A stretch of 64,000 bases of DNA from positions 124,001 to 188,000 of the forward strand of contig DASTCX010000004.1 in NCBI GenBank assembly GCA_035710745.1, read 5' to 3'. Origin of the DNA: Candidatus Eremiobacteraceae bacterium. GTDB taxonomy: Bacteria; Vulcanimicrobiota; Vulcanimicrobiia; Eremiobacterales; Eremiobacteraceae. Shown here piece after piece: positions 25,386 to 36,863 of the stretch (within the stretch, counting starts at the first letter, position 1; each line of letters opens with the position of its first letter). The notes beneath the pieces are model-generated. The model saw only the letters and a list, made by a program, of their open reading frames with translations. It was not told where the DNA came from and did not search any database. The translations under genes and the position numbers were made by a program.

Positions 25386-26564
25386 TCAGCGCGCCCGCAG
25401 CGGCTGCGCGAACGTCGATGTCGCGATGCCGCGCAACTTCTCGACGATCGCCGGCAACGCATCGATCACCGCATCGATCTCGCCGTCGGTCGTCGTCCGC
25501 CCGAGCGAGAAGCGCACGGTGCCGCGCGCTTTTTCGGCCGGCAATCCGATCGCGGTCAAGACGTGCGAAGCCTCGAGCGAACCCGACGTGCACGCGCTTC
25601 CCGTCGACACTTCGATGCCTGCGAGATCGAGTGCTATCATGACGCCGCTCGCATCGGTGCCGTCAAAGCGGATGCTCGCGTTGTTCGGTAAGCGAGGCGA
25701 GCGCGAGCCGTTGAGCGCCGTCGCATCGATCTTCCCGCAAATCGCGTCGACGAAACGATCGCGAAGCGCGGATATCCTCGGAGCTTCGACATCTATCTCA
25801 CGCACGGCGAACCCGAGCGCCGTCGCGAGCGCGACGATGCCCGCCACGTTCTCGGTGCCGGCCCGCTTGCCGAACTCCTGCCCGCCGCCGACGACGCGCG
25901 GCCGCACCCGCGTGCCACGCTTGACGTAGAGCGCACCGACGCCTTTCGGTCCCTCGAATTTGTGCGCCGACAGGGACAGCGCGTCGACGCCGAGCTCGGC
26001 GACGTCGATCTTCACGTGACCTGCGGTTTGGATCGCATCGGTATGGAAGAGCGCACCGCGTTCGTGTGCGATCGATGCGAGCTCGCGCACGTCTTGGATG
26101 GTGCCGACCTCGTTGTTCGCATGCATGATGCTGACGAGCACGGTCTTGTCGTCGAGGGCGTCGCGCAGCTTTTGCGGTTCGACCTTGCCTTCGGCATCGA
26201 CTGGTAGGATCGTGACGTCGTCGCCGCGCCGCCGCAACGCGTCCGCCGCGTGGAGCACGGCATGATGCTCGATAGCACAGGTGATGAACCCGCGCCCTCT
26301 TTCCGCGCGCGCATCCATGATGCCGAAGATCGCGAGATTGTCCGCCTCCGAGCCGCCGCCTGTGAACACGATCTCCGTCGGTTTGGCGCCGATCGCCGCG
26401 GCGGTCTTCTCGCGCGCCTCATCGATCGCGCGGCGAACTGCCTGCCCGCTCGAATGCGGGCTTGAGGGATTCGCGTAGCTCTGCCTGAGGAACGGAAGCA
26501 TCGCATCGAGCACTTCCGGGCGAACGGCGGTCGTCGCCGCGTTATCGAGGTAGATGCGCGTCAT
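25386..26564 (-). CDS. cysteine desulfurase (NifS/IscS family)
   Basis: A 392-residue PLP enzyme that takes sulfur from cysteine for Fe-S clusters and tRNA thiolation. It begins MTRIYLDNAATTAVRPEVL, has EHHAVLHAADAL, the PLP lysine in SLSAHKFEGPKGVGAL, and the active-site Cys in the IscS-type loop VSTGSACTSGS. ATG 26564 is chosen since the open frame upstream (into rarA) has no homology. No IscU or TrmU gene is adjacent. It diverges from rarA across 55 bases and probably heads the stress-sigma run. Confidence 0.93.
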   Translation of the reverse strand: MTRIYLDNAATTAVRPEVLDAMLPFLRQSYANPSSPHSSGQAVRRAIDEAREKTAAAIGAKPTEIVFTGGGSEADNLAIFGIMDARAERGRGFITCAIEHHAVLHAADALRRRGDDVTILPVDAEGKVEPQKLRDALDDKTVLVSIMHANNEVGTIQDVRELASIAHERGALFHTDAIQTAGHVKIDVAELGVDALSLSAHKFEGPKGVGALYVKRGTRVRPRVVGGGQEFGKRAGTENVAGIVALATALGFAVREIDVEAPRISALRDRFVDAICGKIDATALNGSRSPRLPNNASIRFDGTDASGVMIALDLAGIEVSTGSACTSGSLEASHVLTAIGLPAEKARGTVRFSLGRTTTDGEIDAVIDALPAIVEKLRGIATSTFAQPLRAR

Positions 26565-26619
26565 GCTGCGCTGATTCGACAGCTGCAAGATGACATCTTC
26601 GCGCGGCGAAGTCGGCCGT

Positions 26620-27921
26620 ATGGAGGATAGACCGTCGCTGTTCGGGCCGGTCGAACGGCCGGACGCCATCGACGCCCTGCCGCCCGATGCGCCGCTCGCC
26701 GCGCGCATGCGGCCGCGGACGCTCGAGGAGTTCGTCGGCCAGCGCCACATCGTCGGCGAGGGCGCGGGCTTGCGCGCCGCGATCGAGACGGGCAAGGTCC
26801 CCTCGATGATCCTCTGGGGCCCGCCGGGAACCGGTAAGACGACGCTCGCGCGCTTGATCGCCCGAACGGCGAAAGCGCGATTCGTCGCGCTTTCCGCGGT
26901 CACCGCCGGCGTCGCGGATCTGCGGCGTGCTATATCCGACGCGTCGCTCGCGCGCCGCAATGGCGGGCGCCACACGATCCTGTTCATCGACGAGATCCAT
27001 CGCTTCAACAAAGCGCAGCAAGACGCGGTGCTGCCGCACGTCGAGCGGGGCGATGTGACGCTCATCGGCGCGACGACCGAAAACCCGTCATTCGAAGTGA
27101 ATAGCGCGCTGCTCTCGCGGAGCAGGACGTACGTGCTCGAATCGTTGAGCGAGAGCGATCTCGGAGTCGTCGTCGACCGCGCGCTCATCGATAAAGATCG
27201 CGGACTTGGCGGTCTGGCGACGCTCACCCCTGATGCGCGATCGAGCCTCATCGCGCTCGCAGACGGCGACGCGCGCGTCGCGCTGAACACGCTCGAGCTC
27301 GCGACGGAGATCGCGAGCGCGCGAGCGGCACCGGCGGTTATCGAGCGGAGCGACGTCGAAGAGGCGATGCAGCGCCGCGCGCTGCGCTACGACCGCGCCG
27401 GCGACGAGCACTACGACGTCATCTCGGCCTTCATCAAGTCGATCCGCGGCAGCGATCCGGACGCCGCGATCTATTGGCTCGCGCGCATGCTCGAAGCCGG
27501 CGAAGATCCGATGTTCGTCGCACGGCGGCTCGTCATCTCAGCCTCTGAGGACGTCGGCCTCGCCGATCCCCGAGCGATGTCCGTCGTCGTCGCAGCGCAC
27601 AACGCCGCGCATACGATCGGTATGCCGGAAGCGATGTTCCCGCTCGCCGAGGCGACCCTCTACCTCGCGCTCGCTCCGAAGAGCAACTCGACCTTGCGCG
27701 CCTACTCGGCTGCCTCAGAAGCTATCGAACAGACGGGGACATTGCCCGTACCCTTACACCTCCGAAATTCTGTGACCGGCCTGATGCGCCGCCTCGGTTA
27801 CGGCGAGAACTATAAGTATGCCCACGACTTCGAAGGCTCGCGCGTCGAACAGCAGCATCTTCCCGACGAACTCGCTGGCCGCAAGTTCTACGACCCCGGC
27901 GACAACGACACCAAGACCTAG
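26620..27921 (+). CDS. rarA: RarA/MgsA replication-associated AAA ATPase
   Basis: A 433-residue clamp-loader-like AAA ATPase that acts at stalled forks. It shows the N-terminal PLAARMRPRTLEEFVGQ, Walker A GPPGTGKTT, Walker B ILFIDEIHRFNKAQQD, sensor 1 GATTENPSFEVN and arginine-finger region LLSRSRTY, then the tetramerisation region with the SEDVGLADP and PLHLRN blocks typical of RarA. ATG 26620 matches the family start; ATG 26590 is also open. It is one of the few plus-strand genes on the left, and it ends in a repeat-bearing convergent gap facing pilB. Confidence 0.95.
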   Translation: MEDRPSLFGPVERPDAIDALPPDAPLAARMRPRTLEEFVGQRHIVGEGAGLRAAIETGKVPSMILWGPPGTGKTTLARLIARTAKARFVALSAVTAGVADLRRAISDASLARRNGGRHTILFIDEIHRFNKAQQDAVLPHVERGDVTLIGATTENPSFEVNSALLSRSRTYVLESLSESDLGVVVDRALIDKDRGLGGLATLTPDARSSLIALADGDARVALNTLELATEIASARAAPAVIERSDVEEAMQRRALRYDRAGDEHYDVISAFIKSIRGSDPDAAIYWLARMLEAGEDPMFVARRLVISASEDVGLADPRAMSVVVAAHNAAHTIGMPEAMFPLAEATLYLALAPKSNSTLRAYSAASEAIEQTGTLPVPLHLRNSVTGLMRRLGYGENYKYAHDFEGSRVEQQHLPDELAGRKFYDPGDNDTKT

Positions 27922-27950
27922 CGAAACGGACTTACCCTACGGATCTGTAG

Positions 27951-28028
27951 CGGTCGAGCTTTGGCTCGACCGGAGACGAGCTTTCTGTTGGTAGGCCGCG
28001 GCGGTCGACCATGAAGGTCGACCGCTCC
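27951..28028. repeat. palindromic intergenic repeats, copies C1 and C2
   Basis: Two diverged versions of the palindrome lie in the gap between converging rarA and pilB. C1 (27951-27972) has arms CGGTCGAGC/GCTCGACCG around TTTG. C2 (28001-28025) has arms GCGGTCGACC/GGTCGACCGC around ATGAA, preceded by the GGCCGC flank shared with the other copies and followed by TCC. Confidence 0.8.
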
Positions 28029-28054
28029 ATTCACCCTATTGGACTGAACGCGGC

Positions 28055-29740
28055 TTAGTCGACGGCGACGCGGAGGACTTCTTCGAGCGTCGTGATGCCC
28101 TGCGCGACCTTGATGAGGCCGTCGTGATAAAGCGTGCGAAGGCCCTGCGAAAGGGCCTGCTTCTTGAGCTCTGACGAAGGCGCGCGTTCGAGTATGAGGC
28201 GGCGCATCTCGTCGGTCATCGCGAAGAGCTCGTGGATGCCGGCGCGCCCCTTATATCCGGAGCCGGCGCAAAGATCGCATCCCTCGCCGCGCTGGAGCTT
28301 GAGGCTGTCGACCGGGATGTTGTATTCCTTGAACTTCGCGGCGATCGCCGGGATGACTTTCACCGAACGCTTGCACTGGCTGCAGACCGTGCGCACGAGG
28401 CGCTGCGCCATGATGCCTTGCACCGATGACGCGAGCAAGAACGGTTCGGTGCCCATGTCGATGAGGCGCGTGATCGACGCGACCGAGTCGTTCGTGTGCA
28501 GCGTCGACAGGACGAGGTGACCGGTGAGGGCCGACTGCACGGCGATGAGCGCCGTCTCTTGGTCGCGGATCTCACCGACCATCATGACGTCGGGGTCTTG
28601 GCGCAAGAACGAACGCAGGCCGGCTGCGAACGTCAGGCCCACCTTGGGATGCACCTGGACCTGATTGATGCCGTGGATATTGTATTCGACCGGGTCTTCG
28701 ATCGTCACGATCTTCGTCTCGGCGTCGTTGATCGCGTTCAGCGATGCGTAGAGGGTTGTCGATTTACCCGAGCCGGTCGGTCCGGTGACGAGCAGAACGC
28801 CATTCGGCAAAGCGATGAGCTTCTTCCACGTCGCAAGCAGGTCGGGATGGAAGCCTAGCCGGTCGAGGTCGACCATGACGCTCTTGCGGTCGAGGATACG
28901 CATGACGACCGACTCGCCGTAGAGGCAGGGCAGGACCGAGACGCGCAAGTCGTAGCGGTCGCGCTTGATGTTGATCTGGATGCGGCCGTCCTGCGGTATG
29001 CGCCGCTCGGCGATGTTCAAGTTCGCCATGATCTTGAAGCGCGAGATGAGCGCCGGCTGGATCGCTTTCGGCGGGTTCATCACGGTGCGGAGCACGCCGT
29101 CGATGCGATAGCGGACGACGACCTCGCGTTCGAACGGCTCGATGTGGATGTCCGAGGCCTTCTGCGCGATCGCTTGCGTGATGATGAGATCGGCGAGGCG
29201 GACGACCGGAGCGTCGACGATGACCTCGTCCGGGATCTCCTCTTGATCTTTGACGACGTTGATCTCGTCTTCCGCGTCGCCGACGATCGACTGCCACTGG
29301 CTATCGCCCGCGTATATGTTGTCGAGCGCGTGCTCGACGTCGTCGATGAATGAGAGGACCGGTTCGGGCGTATAGCCGGTGCGCATGCGGACGTCATCGA
29401 GCGCGAAGATGTCCGTCGGGTCGGCCATCGCGAGGGTGACCTTCTTGTCGACCCGGCCGATGCAGATGAGCTTGTGGCGGCGGGCGACCGCCTCGGGGAC
29501 GATGTCCGCGATCTCTTGATCGATCTTGCGATTCGTCAGGTCGACGTAGATCTTGCCGATCTCCTCGGCGCGCGCCCACATGATCTCGTCTTTGGGAGCG
29601 GCACGAAGGTCGACGAGCACTTTGTCGAGCGGCTCGCGGTTCTGCTCGGCGCGCTCGATGGCTTGCGTCAGCTGCTCGGGCGTGATAAGCCCCTTCTCGA
29701 GCAGCAAGTCCGTGAATTTCTTGTCGATGAAGTCGATCAA
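28055..29740 (-). CDS. pilB: PilB/GspE-type secretion ATPase
   Basis: Powers assembly of type IV pili or a type II secretion pseudopilus. It has an N-terminal MshEN-like domain (LLLEKGLITPEQLTQAI), a linker, then the ATPase: SDIHIEPFEREVVVRYRIDG, Walker A GPTGSGKST, Asp box TIEDPVEY, Walker B LRQDPDVMMVGEIRD, His box ALTGHLVLSTLHTND, and the C-terminal tetracysteine zinc motif CSQC...CDLC. TTG 29740 is preferred (GGAG nine bases before it), giving 561 residues; ATG 29815 is possible. No other pilus genes are beside it, though the full pil set may lie elsewhere. Confidence 0.93.
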   Translation of the reverse strand: MIDFIDKKFTDLLLEKGLITPEQLTQAIERAEQNREPLDKVLVDLRAAPKDEIMWARAEEIGKIYVDLTNRKIDQEIADIVPEAVARRHKLICIGRVDKKVTLAMADPTDIFALDDVRMRTGYTPEPVLSFIDDVEHALDNIYAGDSQWQSIVGDAEDEINVVKDQEEIPDEVIVDAPVVRLADLIITQAIAQKASDIHIEPFEREVVVRYRIDGVLRTVMNPPKAIQPALISRFKIMANLNIAERRIPQDGRIQINIKRDRYDLRVSVLPCLYGESVVMRILDRKSVMVDLDRLGFHPDLLATWKKLIALPNGVLLVTGPTGSGKSTTLYASLNAINDAETKIVTIEDPVEYNIHGINQVQVHPKVGLTFAAGLRSFLRQDPDVMMVGEIRDQETALIAVQSALTGHLVLSTLHTNDSVASITRLIDMGTEPFLLASSVQGIMAQRLVRTVCSQCKRSVKVIPAIAAKFKEYNIPVDSLKLQRGEGCDLCAGSGYKGRAGIHELFAMTDEMRRLILERAPSSELKKQALSQGLRTLYHDGLIKVAQGITTLEEVLRVAVD

Positions 29741-29868
29741 CGCATGGGTCTCCGAACCGCACGAAGCATGAGGCGCCGCGCCGCCGAGCGCGGTACGACC
29801 GTACACATATACCATCGGAACGGAGGCGGCTTACAGTCCCTCGGTCGGGGTTCGTGTGACGAACGTCA

Positions 29869-30810
29869 CTACGGCTTGCGCGATGCGGTCGGCGACGGCG
29901 CCGCGGATGCCGGCGGAGCCGGACTCGGCGGCGAGTTCGAAGATGATGCCGAATTCGCCGATGGTGTCGCGCCAGCCGATGGTGCAGCGCTCGCGCGCGG
30001 CTTCACGCCGCCGCGCGGCGTCGGCGATGGACGCGGCGAGCCGGCCGGCCCGGGCTGATTGGCCGGGAATTGCATCCGGACGGAGCCGACGGCCTTGAAA
30101 TCTTGGGTCTGGGTGTTGTAAAAGACCTCGGCCGCATCGAACGTGCGGCTCGGCGGCTGCTCCGCATGCACGCCGCCGCTCAGATCCGCGACGTGGGTGT
30201 TCTCGTCGAGCGTTATCTGCGGCGCGGTCATCGTCTGATCGCCGCGGACGATCTTGACGCCGCCGGATGCCCTTATCGACCGGTGCGTCTCGTCGTCGAC
30301 GATGAGCGGCGCCGTCATCGTCATGTTGCCCTGGACGATCTTGACGTTACCCGATGCGCGGTAGAACTTCGCCTTGCTCTCGATGTGCGTCTGATCGGCG
30401 GTGAGCGTCATCGCCTCGACCGGCTTGCCTTGTTTGTCGTGCGTCGCAGCGCGATGGACGATGACATGGCCGATGAGGTTCATGATCTGGCTGTGGAGAT
30501 TGCCGTAGCCGCGGTCCGCTTGATACGTTCCGTCCGACGTGCGGCCATGGAGCGGCAACGGGAACTGCACGTCGCCGGTCTTGAAGTTGAAGTTGAACTC
30601 GTTCGAGCAGAGCGTCACTTCACCGAACGTCATCTGTTTGTCGCACGTCGCGGTCGACGACGGCGGTGCCGTCGGGACCGATACAGGAGCGGCGCCGGTC
30701 TTAGGAGCGCTTTTCGGCTGGGGCGTCGGCGTCGCAGAAGCCGCTGGAACCGCGGCGAGGCGGCACGCGGCTAACAGACATATGAGGATCGCGAGGCGAC
30801 GAAGATGCAT
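29869..30810 (-). CDS. LptA/OstA-like periplasmic protein
   Basis: A 313-residue exported protein: signal peptide MHLRRLAILICLLAACRLAA from ATG 30810, Pro-rich linker, then an OstA-like beta-jellyroll with repeated strands (AMTLTADQTHIESKAKFYRASGN, TMTAPLIVDDETHRSIRASGG, TMTAPQITLDENTHVADLSGG) as in LptA, which bridges LPS across the periplasm. The last 75 residues are a Pro/Ser/Ala tail of unknown role. An LAAC sequence could act as a lipobox, but two more hydrophobic residues follow. It lies between tsaC and pilB, not with other lpt genes. Confidence 0.75.
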   Translation of the reverse strand: MHLRRLAILICLLAACRLAAVPAASATPTPQPKSAPKTGAAPVSVPTAPPSSTATCDKQMTFGEVTLCSNEFNFNFKTGDVQFPLPLHGRTSDGTYQADRGYGNLHSQIMNLIGHVIVHRAATHDKQGKPVEAMTLTADQTHIESKAKFYRASGNVKIVQGNMTMTAPLIVDDETHRSIRASGGVKIVRGDQTMTAPQITLDENTHVADLSGGVHAEQPPSRTFDAAEVFYNTQTQDFKAVGSVRMQFPANQPGPAGSPRPSPTPRGGVKPRASAAPSAGATPSANSASSSNSPPSPAPPASAAPSPTASRKP

Positions 30811-30844
30811 GCGTACGCCTATATTAACGGTTGGCCGCGCGAGT

Positions 30845-31483
30845 TCATCGCGCGAATGGGGCGATGCCGGCGATCGCTTTTGCGACATCGGCAGCTTCGA
30901 GCGCGCCCTGTCGGACCAGGCGCACGGTATCTGCGGAGCAATCGAGCACCGTGCTTTCTCGCCGCCGTTTTGTCCGACCTGCGATGATGGCAAGCGCCGC
31001 CTCGGGCAACGCGCTGAGGTCGTCGCCGCCGTCGTAAGCGGGCGCTCGGCTGATGTTAGCGGATGTCGCCGCGAGCGGACCGGTCGCCGTCAAGATCGCG
31101 CGACATACATCGTCGTCCGGGCAGCGAAGCGCGATCGTCGCGCCGCCGCGTCCGGCAGCTTCGCACACGCCATCTTTTCGCTCGACGATGATCGTCAACG
31201 GTCCCGGCCAGAACTTCCCGATGAGCGCATTCGCCGCCGGCGAGATCTTTCGCGCGTAGCGATCGGCGAGGTCCGGCAATGCGAGGTGGACGGCGAGCGG
31301 CTTTTCGGCCGGACGCCGTTTCGCGGCGAAAATCGACTCGACCGCGCGATCGTTTTCGGCCGCGCAGCCGATGCCGTAGACCGTGTCCGTCGGAAAGATG
31401 ATCGTGCCCCCGTCGGCGATGCAGCGTGCCGTTTCATTCAAGAGCAAGGCGTCAGGCGTCCCTGCGACGCGCACGATTCTCAT
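30845..31483 (-). CDS. tsaC: L-threonylcarbamoyladenylate synthase (Sua5/YwlC/TsaC)
   Basis: Makes threonylcarbamoyl-AMP for the t6A37 modification of ANN-decoding tRNAs. The 212-residue product has the YrdC fold signatures GTIIFPTDTVYGIGCAA, KRRPAEKPLAVHLA, FWPGPLTIIVERK, ATIALRCPDDD and PLAATSANISRAP. It lacks the C-terminal Sua5 extension, so it is the short TsaC form. ATG 31483 starts the homology. It is transcribed 34 bases before the lptA-like gene. Confidence 0.93.
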   Translation of the reverse strand: MRIVRVAGTPDALLLNETARCIADGGTIIFPTDTVYGIGCAAENDRAVESIFAAKRRPAEKPLAVHLALPDLADRYARKISPAANALIGKFWPGPLTIIVERKDGVCEAAGRGGATIALRCPDDDVCRAILTATGPLAATSANISRAPAYDGGDDLSALPEAALAIIAGRTKRRRESTVLDCSADTVRLVRQGALEAADVAKAIAGIAPFAR

Positions 31484-31555
31484 CGAAAACACACCTCGCT
31501 CGGCCGATAGACGCGAGGGGCTTGGGCGCGGTCCGCCAAAGGCGTACACATCCAC

Positions 31556-31753
31556 ATGAGACAGCGCACGTTTCTGATCGCGCTCCTCATCGCAATCGGT
31601 GTCGCATCGATTGCGCTCGCGCCGTTCTCCGTCGCGATCGTCTTGCGCAACCGCGCCGGCGCCGGCGGGCGGCGCATCGTATCGCAGACGCGCAAACGCC
31701 TCGTCGCCGCGCGTGACCTCATCGCGCGTGGCATCCGCGCCGTCACAGCTTAG
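31556..31753 (+). CDS. small single-helix membrane protein
   Basis: A 65-residue product: a 25-residue hydrophobic helix near the N terminus (FLIALLIAIGVASIALAPFS), then a basic tail (RRIVSQTRKRLVAARDLI). It is divergent from tsaC across 72 bases and convergent with mreB, with a repeat copy between the two 3' ends, which supports it being transcribed. No family recognised. Confidence 0.5.
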   Translation: MRQRTFLIALLIAIGVASIALAPFSVAIVLRNRAGAGGRRIVSQTRKRLVAARDLIARGIRAVTA

Positions 31754-31774
31754 TCCTCGACGTATTGATCGGAA

Positions 31775-31810
31775 GATCGCGGCGGTCGACCGTAAAGGTC
31801 GACCGCTCCA
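31775..31810. repeat. palindromic intergenic repeat, copy D
   Basis: Palindrome with arms GCGGTCGACC/GGTCGACCGC around GTAAA (31782-31806), of the same subtype as C2. It lies between the converging small membrane gene and mreB. Flanks GATCGCG and TCCA resemble those of the other copies. Confidence 0.8.
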
Positions 31811-31819
31811 TTCTTTCGC

Positions 31820-32815
<996 letters not shown>

Positions 32816-34171
32816 TCACGCCGACCGATAAGGAGTGACGACCTTCGGCAACTGCGCCGTGAGGCCGATGTCGATGCGCGGCGTGACCGGTGAGACGACG
32901 CTCGTACGCGCTATCGACGCGCCGAGCGACGCCAGCCGCTCTTCGAAGAACTCGTAACCGCGGTCGATGTACTCGAGTCCACCGACTTCGGACGTTCCTT
33001 CGGCTGCCAACGCGGCGAGCACGAGCGCGCCGCCTGCCCTGATGTCCGGTGCTTCGACGACTGCATCCTGCAGGCGCTCGACGCCTTGGACGACCGCGCT
33101 CCTCCCGGATACCTTGACGTCGGCTCCCATACGTGCGAGTTCGGACACGTAGACGAACCGCGCATCGAAGATGGTTTCTTCAACGAGAGCCGTTCCCTTC
33201 GCCAAACTCATGTAAGCGACGAACGGCGGCTGCAGATCGGTCGGAAAACCGGGGTACGGAGCGGTGACTACGTCGGCCGGGCGCCATTCGGGGACGCCGA
33301 CGACGCGCAGGGCGACTCCCTCGGCTGCGACGCGGCACCCGCATGCGGCGAGCTTTTCGGTGAGCGCGTCGAGCATCGACGGATCGATGCCGCGGACGGT
33401 GACGTCGCCTGCCGTGATCGCGGCGCCGAGCAGGTACGTGCCGGCGACGAGCCGGTCGGGGATGATCGTGTACTCGCACCCGTGGAGCTTTGTGACGCCC
33501 TCGACCGTGATGGTCGGCGACCCGGCGCCTGCGACGCGTCCTCCCATCGCGTTGATGAAGCCCGCGAGATCGGCGACCTCCGGTTCTTGTGCCGCGTTCT
33601 CGATCGTCGTCGTGCCGCGCGCTCGCGTCGCGGCGAGCATGATGTTCTTCGTCGCCCCGACGCTCGGTTTGGCGAGCGCCACGGTCGTGCCGGTGAGTTT
33701 CGCCGCCGATGCGACGATCGATCCGTGTTCGAGCGCGACGGTCGCGCCGAGCAGCTCGAATCCGCGCAGATGCAAGTCGATAGCGCGCGGTCCGAGGACG
33801 CAGCCGCCAGGCTGCGGCACTTCCGCGCGGCCGAAGCGCGCGAGGAGCGGCCCCGCGACGTCGAACGACGCGTTGAGCTTGCTGACGAGCGCGTATGGAG
33901 CGGGGTGCGAGGTGACCGCGCTCGTGTCGATGAGCAGCGTCCCACCCGCCTGTTCGCGCACGCGCGCGCCGAGACTCTCGAGCAGCGCAGCCATGACATC
34001 GACGTCGGTGATGCGTGGAACGCTGTGAAGCACGACCTCGCCTTCAGCGAGGATCGCAGCGGCCATGATCGGGAGCGCGGCGTTCTTCGCACCCGGTACG
34101 TCGACAACGCCTTCGAGCCGGCGGCCGCCTTCGATGACGAGCCTCGTGCGCAGGCCGTCGAGTGCGTCCAT
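32816..34171 (-). CDS. murA: UDP-GlcNAc 1-carboxyvinyltransferase (MurA)
   Basis: First committed step of peptidoglycan synthesis (UDP-GlcNAc plus PEP). The 451-residue protein has the RLEGVVDVPGAKNAALPIMAA start, the fosfomycin-target Cys124 in PQPGGCVLGPRAIDLH, and APYPGFPTDLQPPF and EYIDRGYEFFEERL. At the position of E. coli Arg91 (LVxxxRAS) it reads LVSKLNAS, an unexpected Asn. It lies one base after atpC and before mreB, so ATP synthase, wall precursor and cell-shape genes are one run. Confidence 0.95.
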   Translation of the reverse strand: MDALDGLRTRLVIEGGRRLEGVVDVPGAKNAALPIMAAAILAEGEVVLHSVPRITDVDVMAALLESLGARVREQAGGTLLIDTSAVTSHPAPYALVSKLNASFDVAGPLLARFGRAEVPQPGGCVLGPRAIDLHLRGFELLGATVALEHGSIVASAAKLTGTTVALAKPSVGATKNIMLAATRARGTTTIENAAQEPEVADLAGFINAMGGRVAGAGSPTITVEGVTKLHGCEYTIIPDRLVAGTYLLGAAITAGDVTVRGIDPSMLDALTEKLAACGCRVAAEGVALRVVGVPEWRPADVVTAPYPGFPTDLQPPFVAYMSLAKGTALVEETIFDARFVYVSELARMGADVKVSGRSAVVQGVERLQDAVVEAPDIRAGGALVLAALAAEGTSEVGGLEYIDRGYEFFEERLASLGASIARTSVVSPVTPRIDIGLTAQLPKVVTPYRSA

Positions 34172-34172
34172 C

Positions 34173-34583
34173 TCAGGCCACCGGCCGGTGCGCGGCTTCG
34201 AGCTTGGCGTTCGCCCACGTGACCGCTGCGCGCTCGGCTTTGTCGTCGCCGCCGCGCTTGGCCGCGACCGATTCTTCGGCGCGGTGCAACTCGGCGCGGG
34301 TCTTTTCGACGTCGATCTCGCTCGACGAAAGCGCGACGTCGGTGAGGACGAGCACTTTGTCGGGAAGCACTTGCATGAAGCCGGCGTTGATCGCGTACTC
34401 GATCCGCCGGGAGCCCTCGACCGTAGCGCGGAGCACGCCGATGCGGAGCGTCGTCAGCATCGGCGCATGGTTTGCGAGCGCACCGATGTCGCCGGCGGCG
34501 CCGGGCGCGATGACGATCTCGGCCGTTCCTTCGAACTTCACCTCGGCCGGCGTGATGACGGCGAGCGCGAATGTGGCTGGCAT
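34173..34583 (-). CDS. atpC: ATP synthase epsilon subunit
   Basis: A 136-residue F1 epsilon subunit: N-terminal beta-sandwich (FALAVITPAEVKFEGTAEIV, GDIGALANHAPMLTTL) and a C-terminal two-helix tail (EIDVEKTRAELHRAEESVAAK) that can inhibit ATP hydrolysis. It is the last gene of the atp run, 3 bases after atpD and 1 base before murA. Confidence 0.95.
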   Translation of the reverse strand: MPATFALAVITPAEVKFEGTAEIVIAPGAAGDIGALANHAPMLTTLRIGVLRATVEGSRRIEYAINAGFMQVLPDKVLVLTDVALSSSEIDVEKTRAELHRAEESVAAKRGGDDKAERAAVTWANAKLEAAHRPVA

Positions 34584-34586
34584 CTG

Positions 34587-36002
<1,416 letters not shown>

Positions 36003-36860
36003 TTATCCTTTGAGGGCTTCGGCGCCGCCGACGATCTCGAGGATCTCCTTCGTGATCGCGGCTTGGCGCGTCTTGTTCATGACGAGCGTCAGGTCGTCGA
36101 TGAGCTTGCCGGCGTTGTCCGTCGCGTTGCTCATCGCCAGAAGCTTCGCCGCGAACTCTGAGGCTTGCGTCTCGAGCAGCGCTTGGAAGATCGTGAACTC
36201 GACGTACTTCGGAAGAAGCGCGGCGAGCACCGCACCCGGATCCGGCTCGAACTCGAAGCTGTTCGTCGAAGCCGACTTCGCCGGTGCGCCCGGATCGCGC
36301 TGGATCGGCAGCAATCGCATCGGCGTCGCGCGTTGGACGATCGTCGACACGAAGCGGCTCGAGACGAGCGTCACCTGATCGATTTTGCCCGCGAGGAAGT
36401 CGCCGGTCACCGCGCTCGCGATCTCCGCGGCGAGTTCGACGAACGGCTTGCCCTGCAGCGGCCACGCCTGGACGACGGGATGCTGCGTCTTGCGCAGCAT
36501 GACGCGCCCTTTGATGCCGACGAGATAGAGCGACGATGGCGACGGCGACTGCGACGTGACTTGGAGCGCCGCACGCACGAGGTTCGAGTTGAACGCGCCG
36601 CACAGGCCCTTGTCCGCGGTCATGAGCAAGATCGCGCGTTTGTCGGGAGCCCTGTCCGACAGCAGCGGGTGCGACCCGCCGCCGCTGGACGCAAGCTCCC
36701 GGTTCATCTCCCCGATCGCGGTCGCGTAAGGACGCGCCGCCTTCATCGCAAGCTCCGCACGGCGGATGCGCGCACCGGCGACCATCTTCATGGCGCGCGT
36801 GATCTGCTGCGTGTTTTTCAGCGACTTGACCCGGTCGCGGAGCTGGCGAAGCGTCGGCAT
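36003..36860 (-). CDS. atpG: ATP synthase gamma subunit
   Basis: The 285-residue rotor shaft of F1. It has the N-terminal helix LRQLRDRVKSLKNTQQITRAMKMVA-type segment, ADKGLCGAFNSNLVR in the middle, and the C-terminal helix SEFAAKLLAMSNATDNA with LMNKTRQAAITKEILEIVGGAEAL. Three bases after atpA. Confidence 0.97.
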   Translation of the reverse strand: MPTLRQLRDRVKSLKNTQQITRAMKMVAGARIRRAELAMKAARPYATAIGEMNRELASSGGGSHPLLSDRAPDKRAILLMTADKGLCGAFNSNLVRAALQVTSQSPSPSSLYLVGIKGRVMLRKTQHPVVQAWPLQGKPFVELAAEIASAVTGDFLAGKIDQVTLVSSRFVSTIVQRATPMRLLPIQRDPGAPAKSASTNSFEFEPDPGAVLAALLPKYVEFTIFQALLETQASEFAAKLLAMSNATDNAGKLIDDLTLVMNKTRQAAITKEILEIVGGAEALKG

Positions 36861-36863
36861 CCG

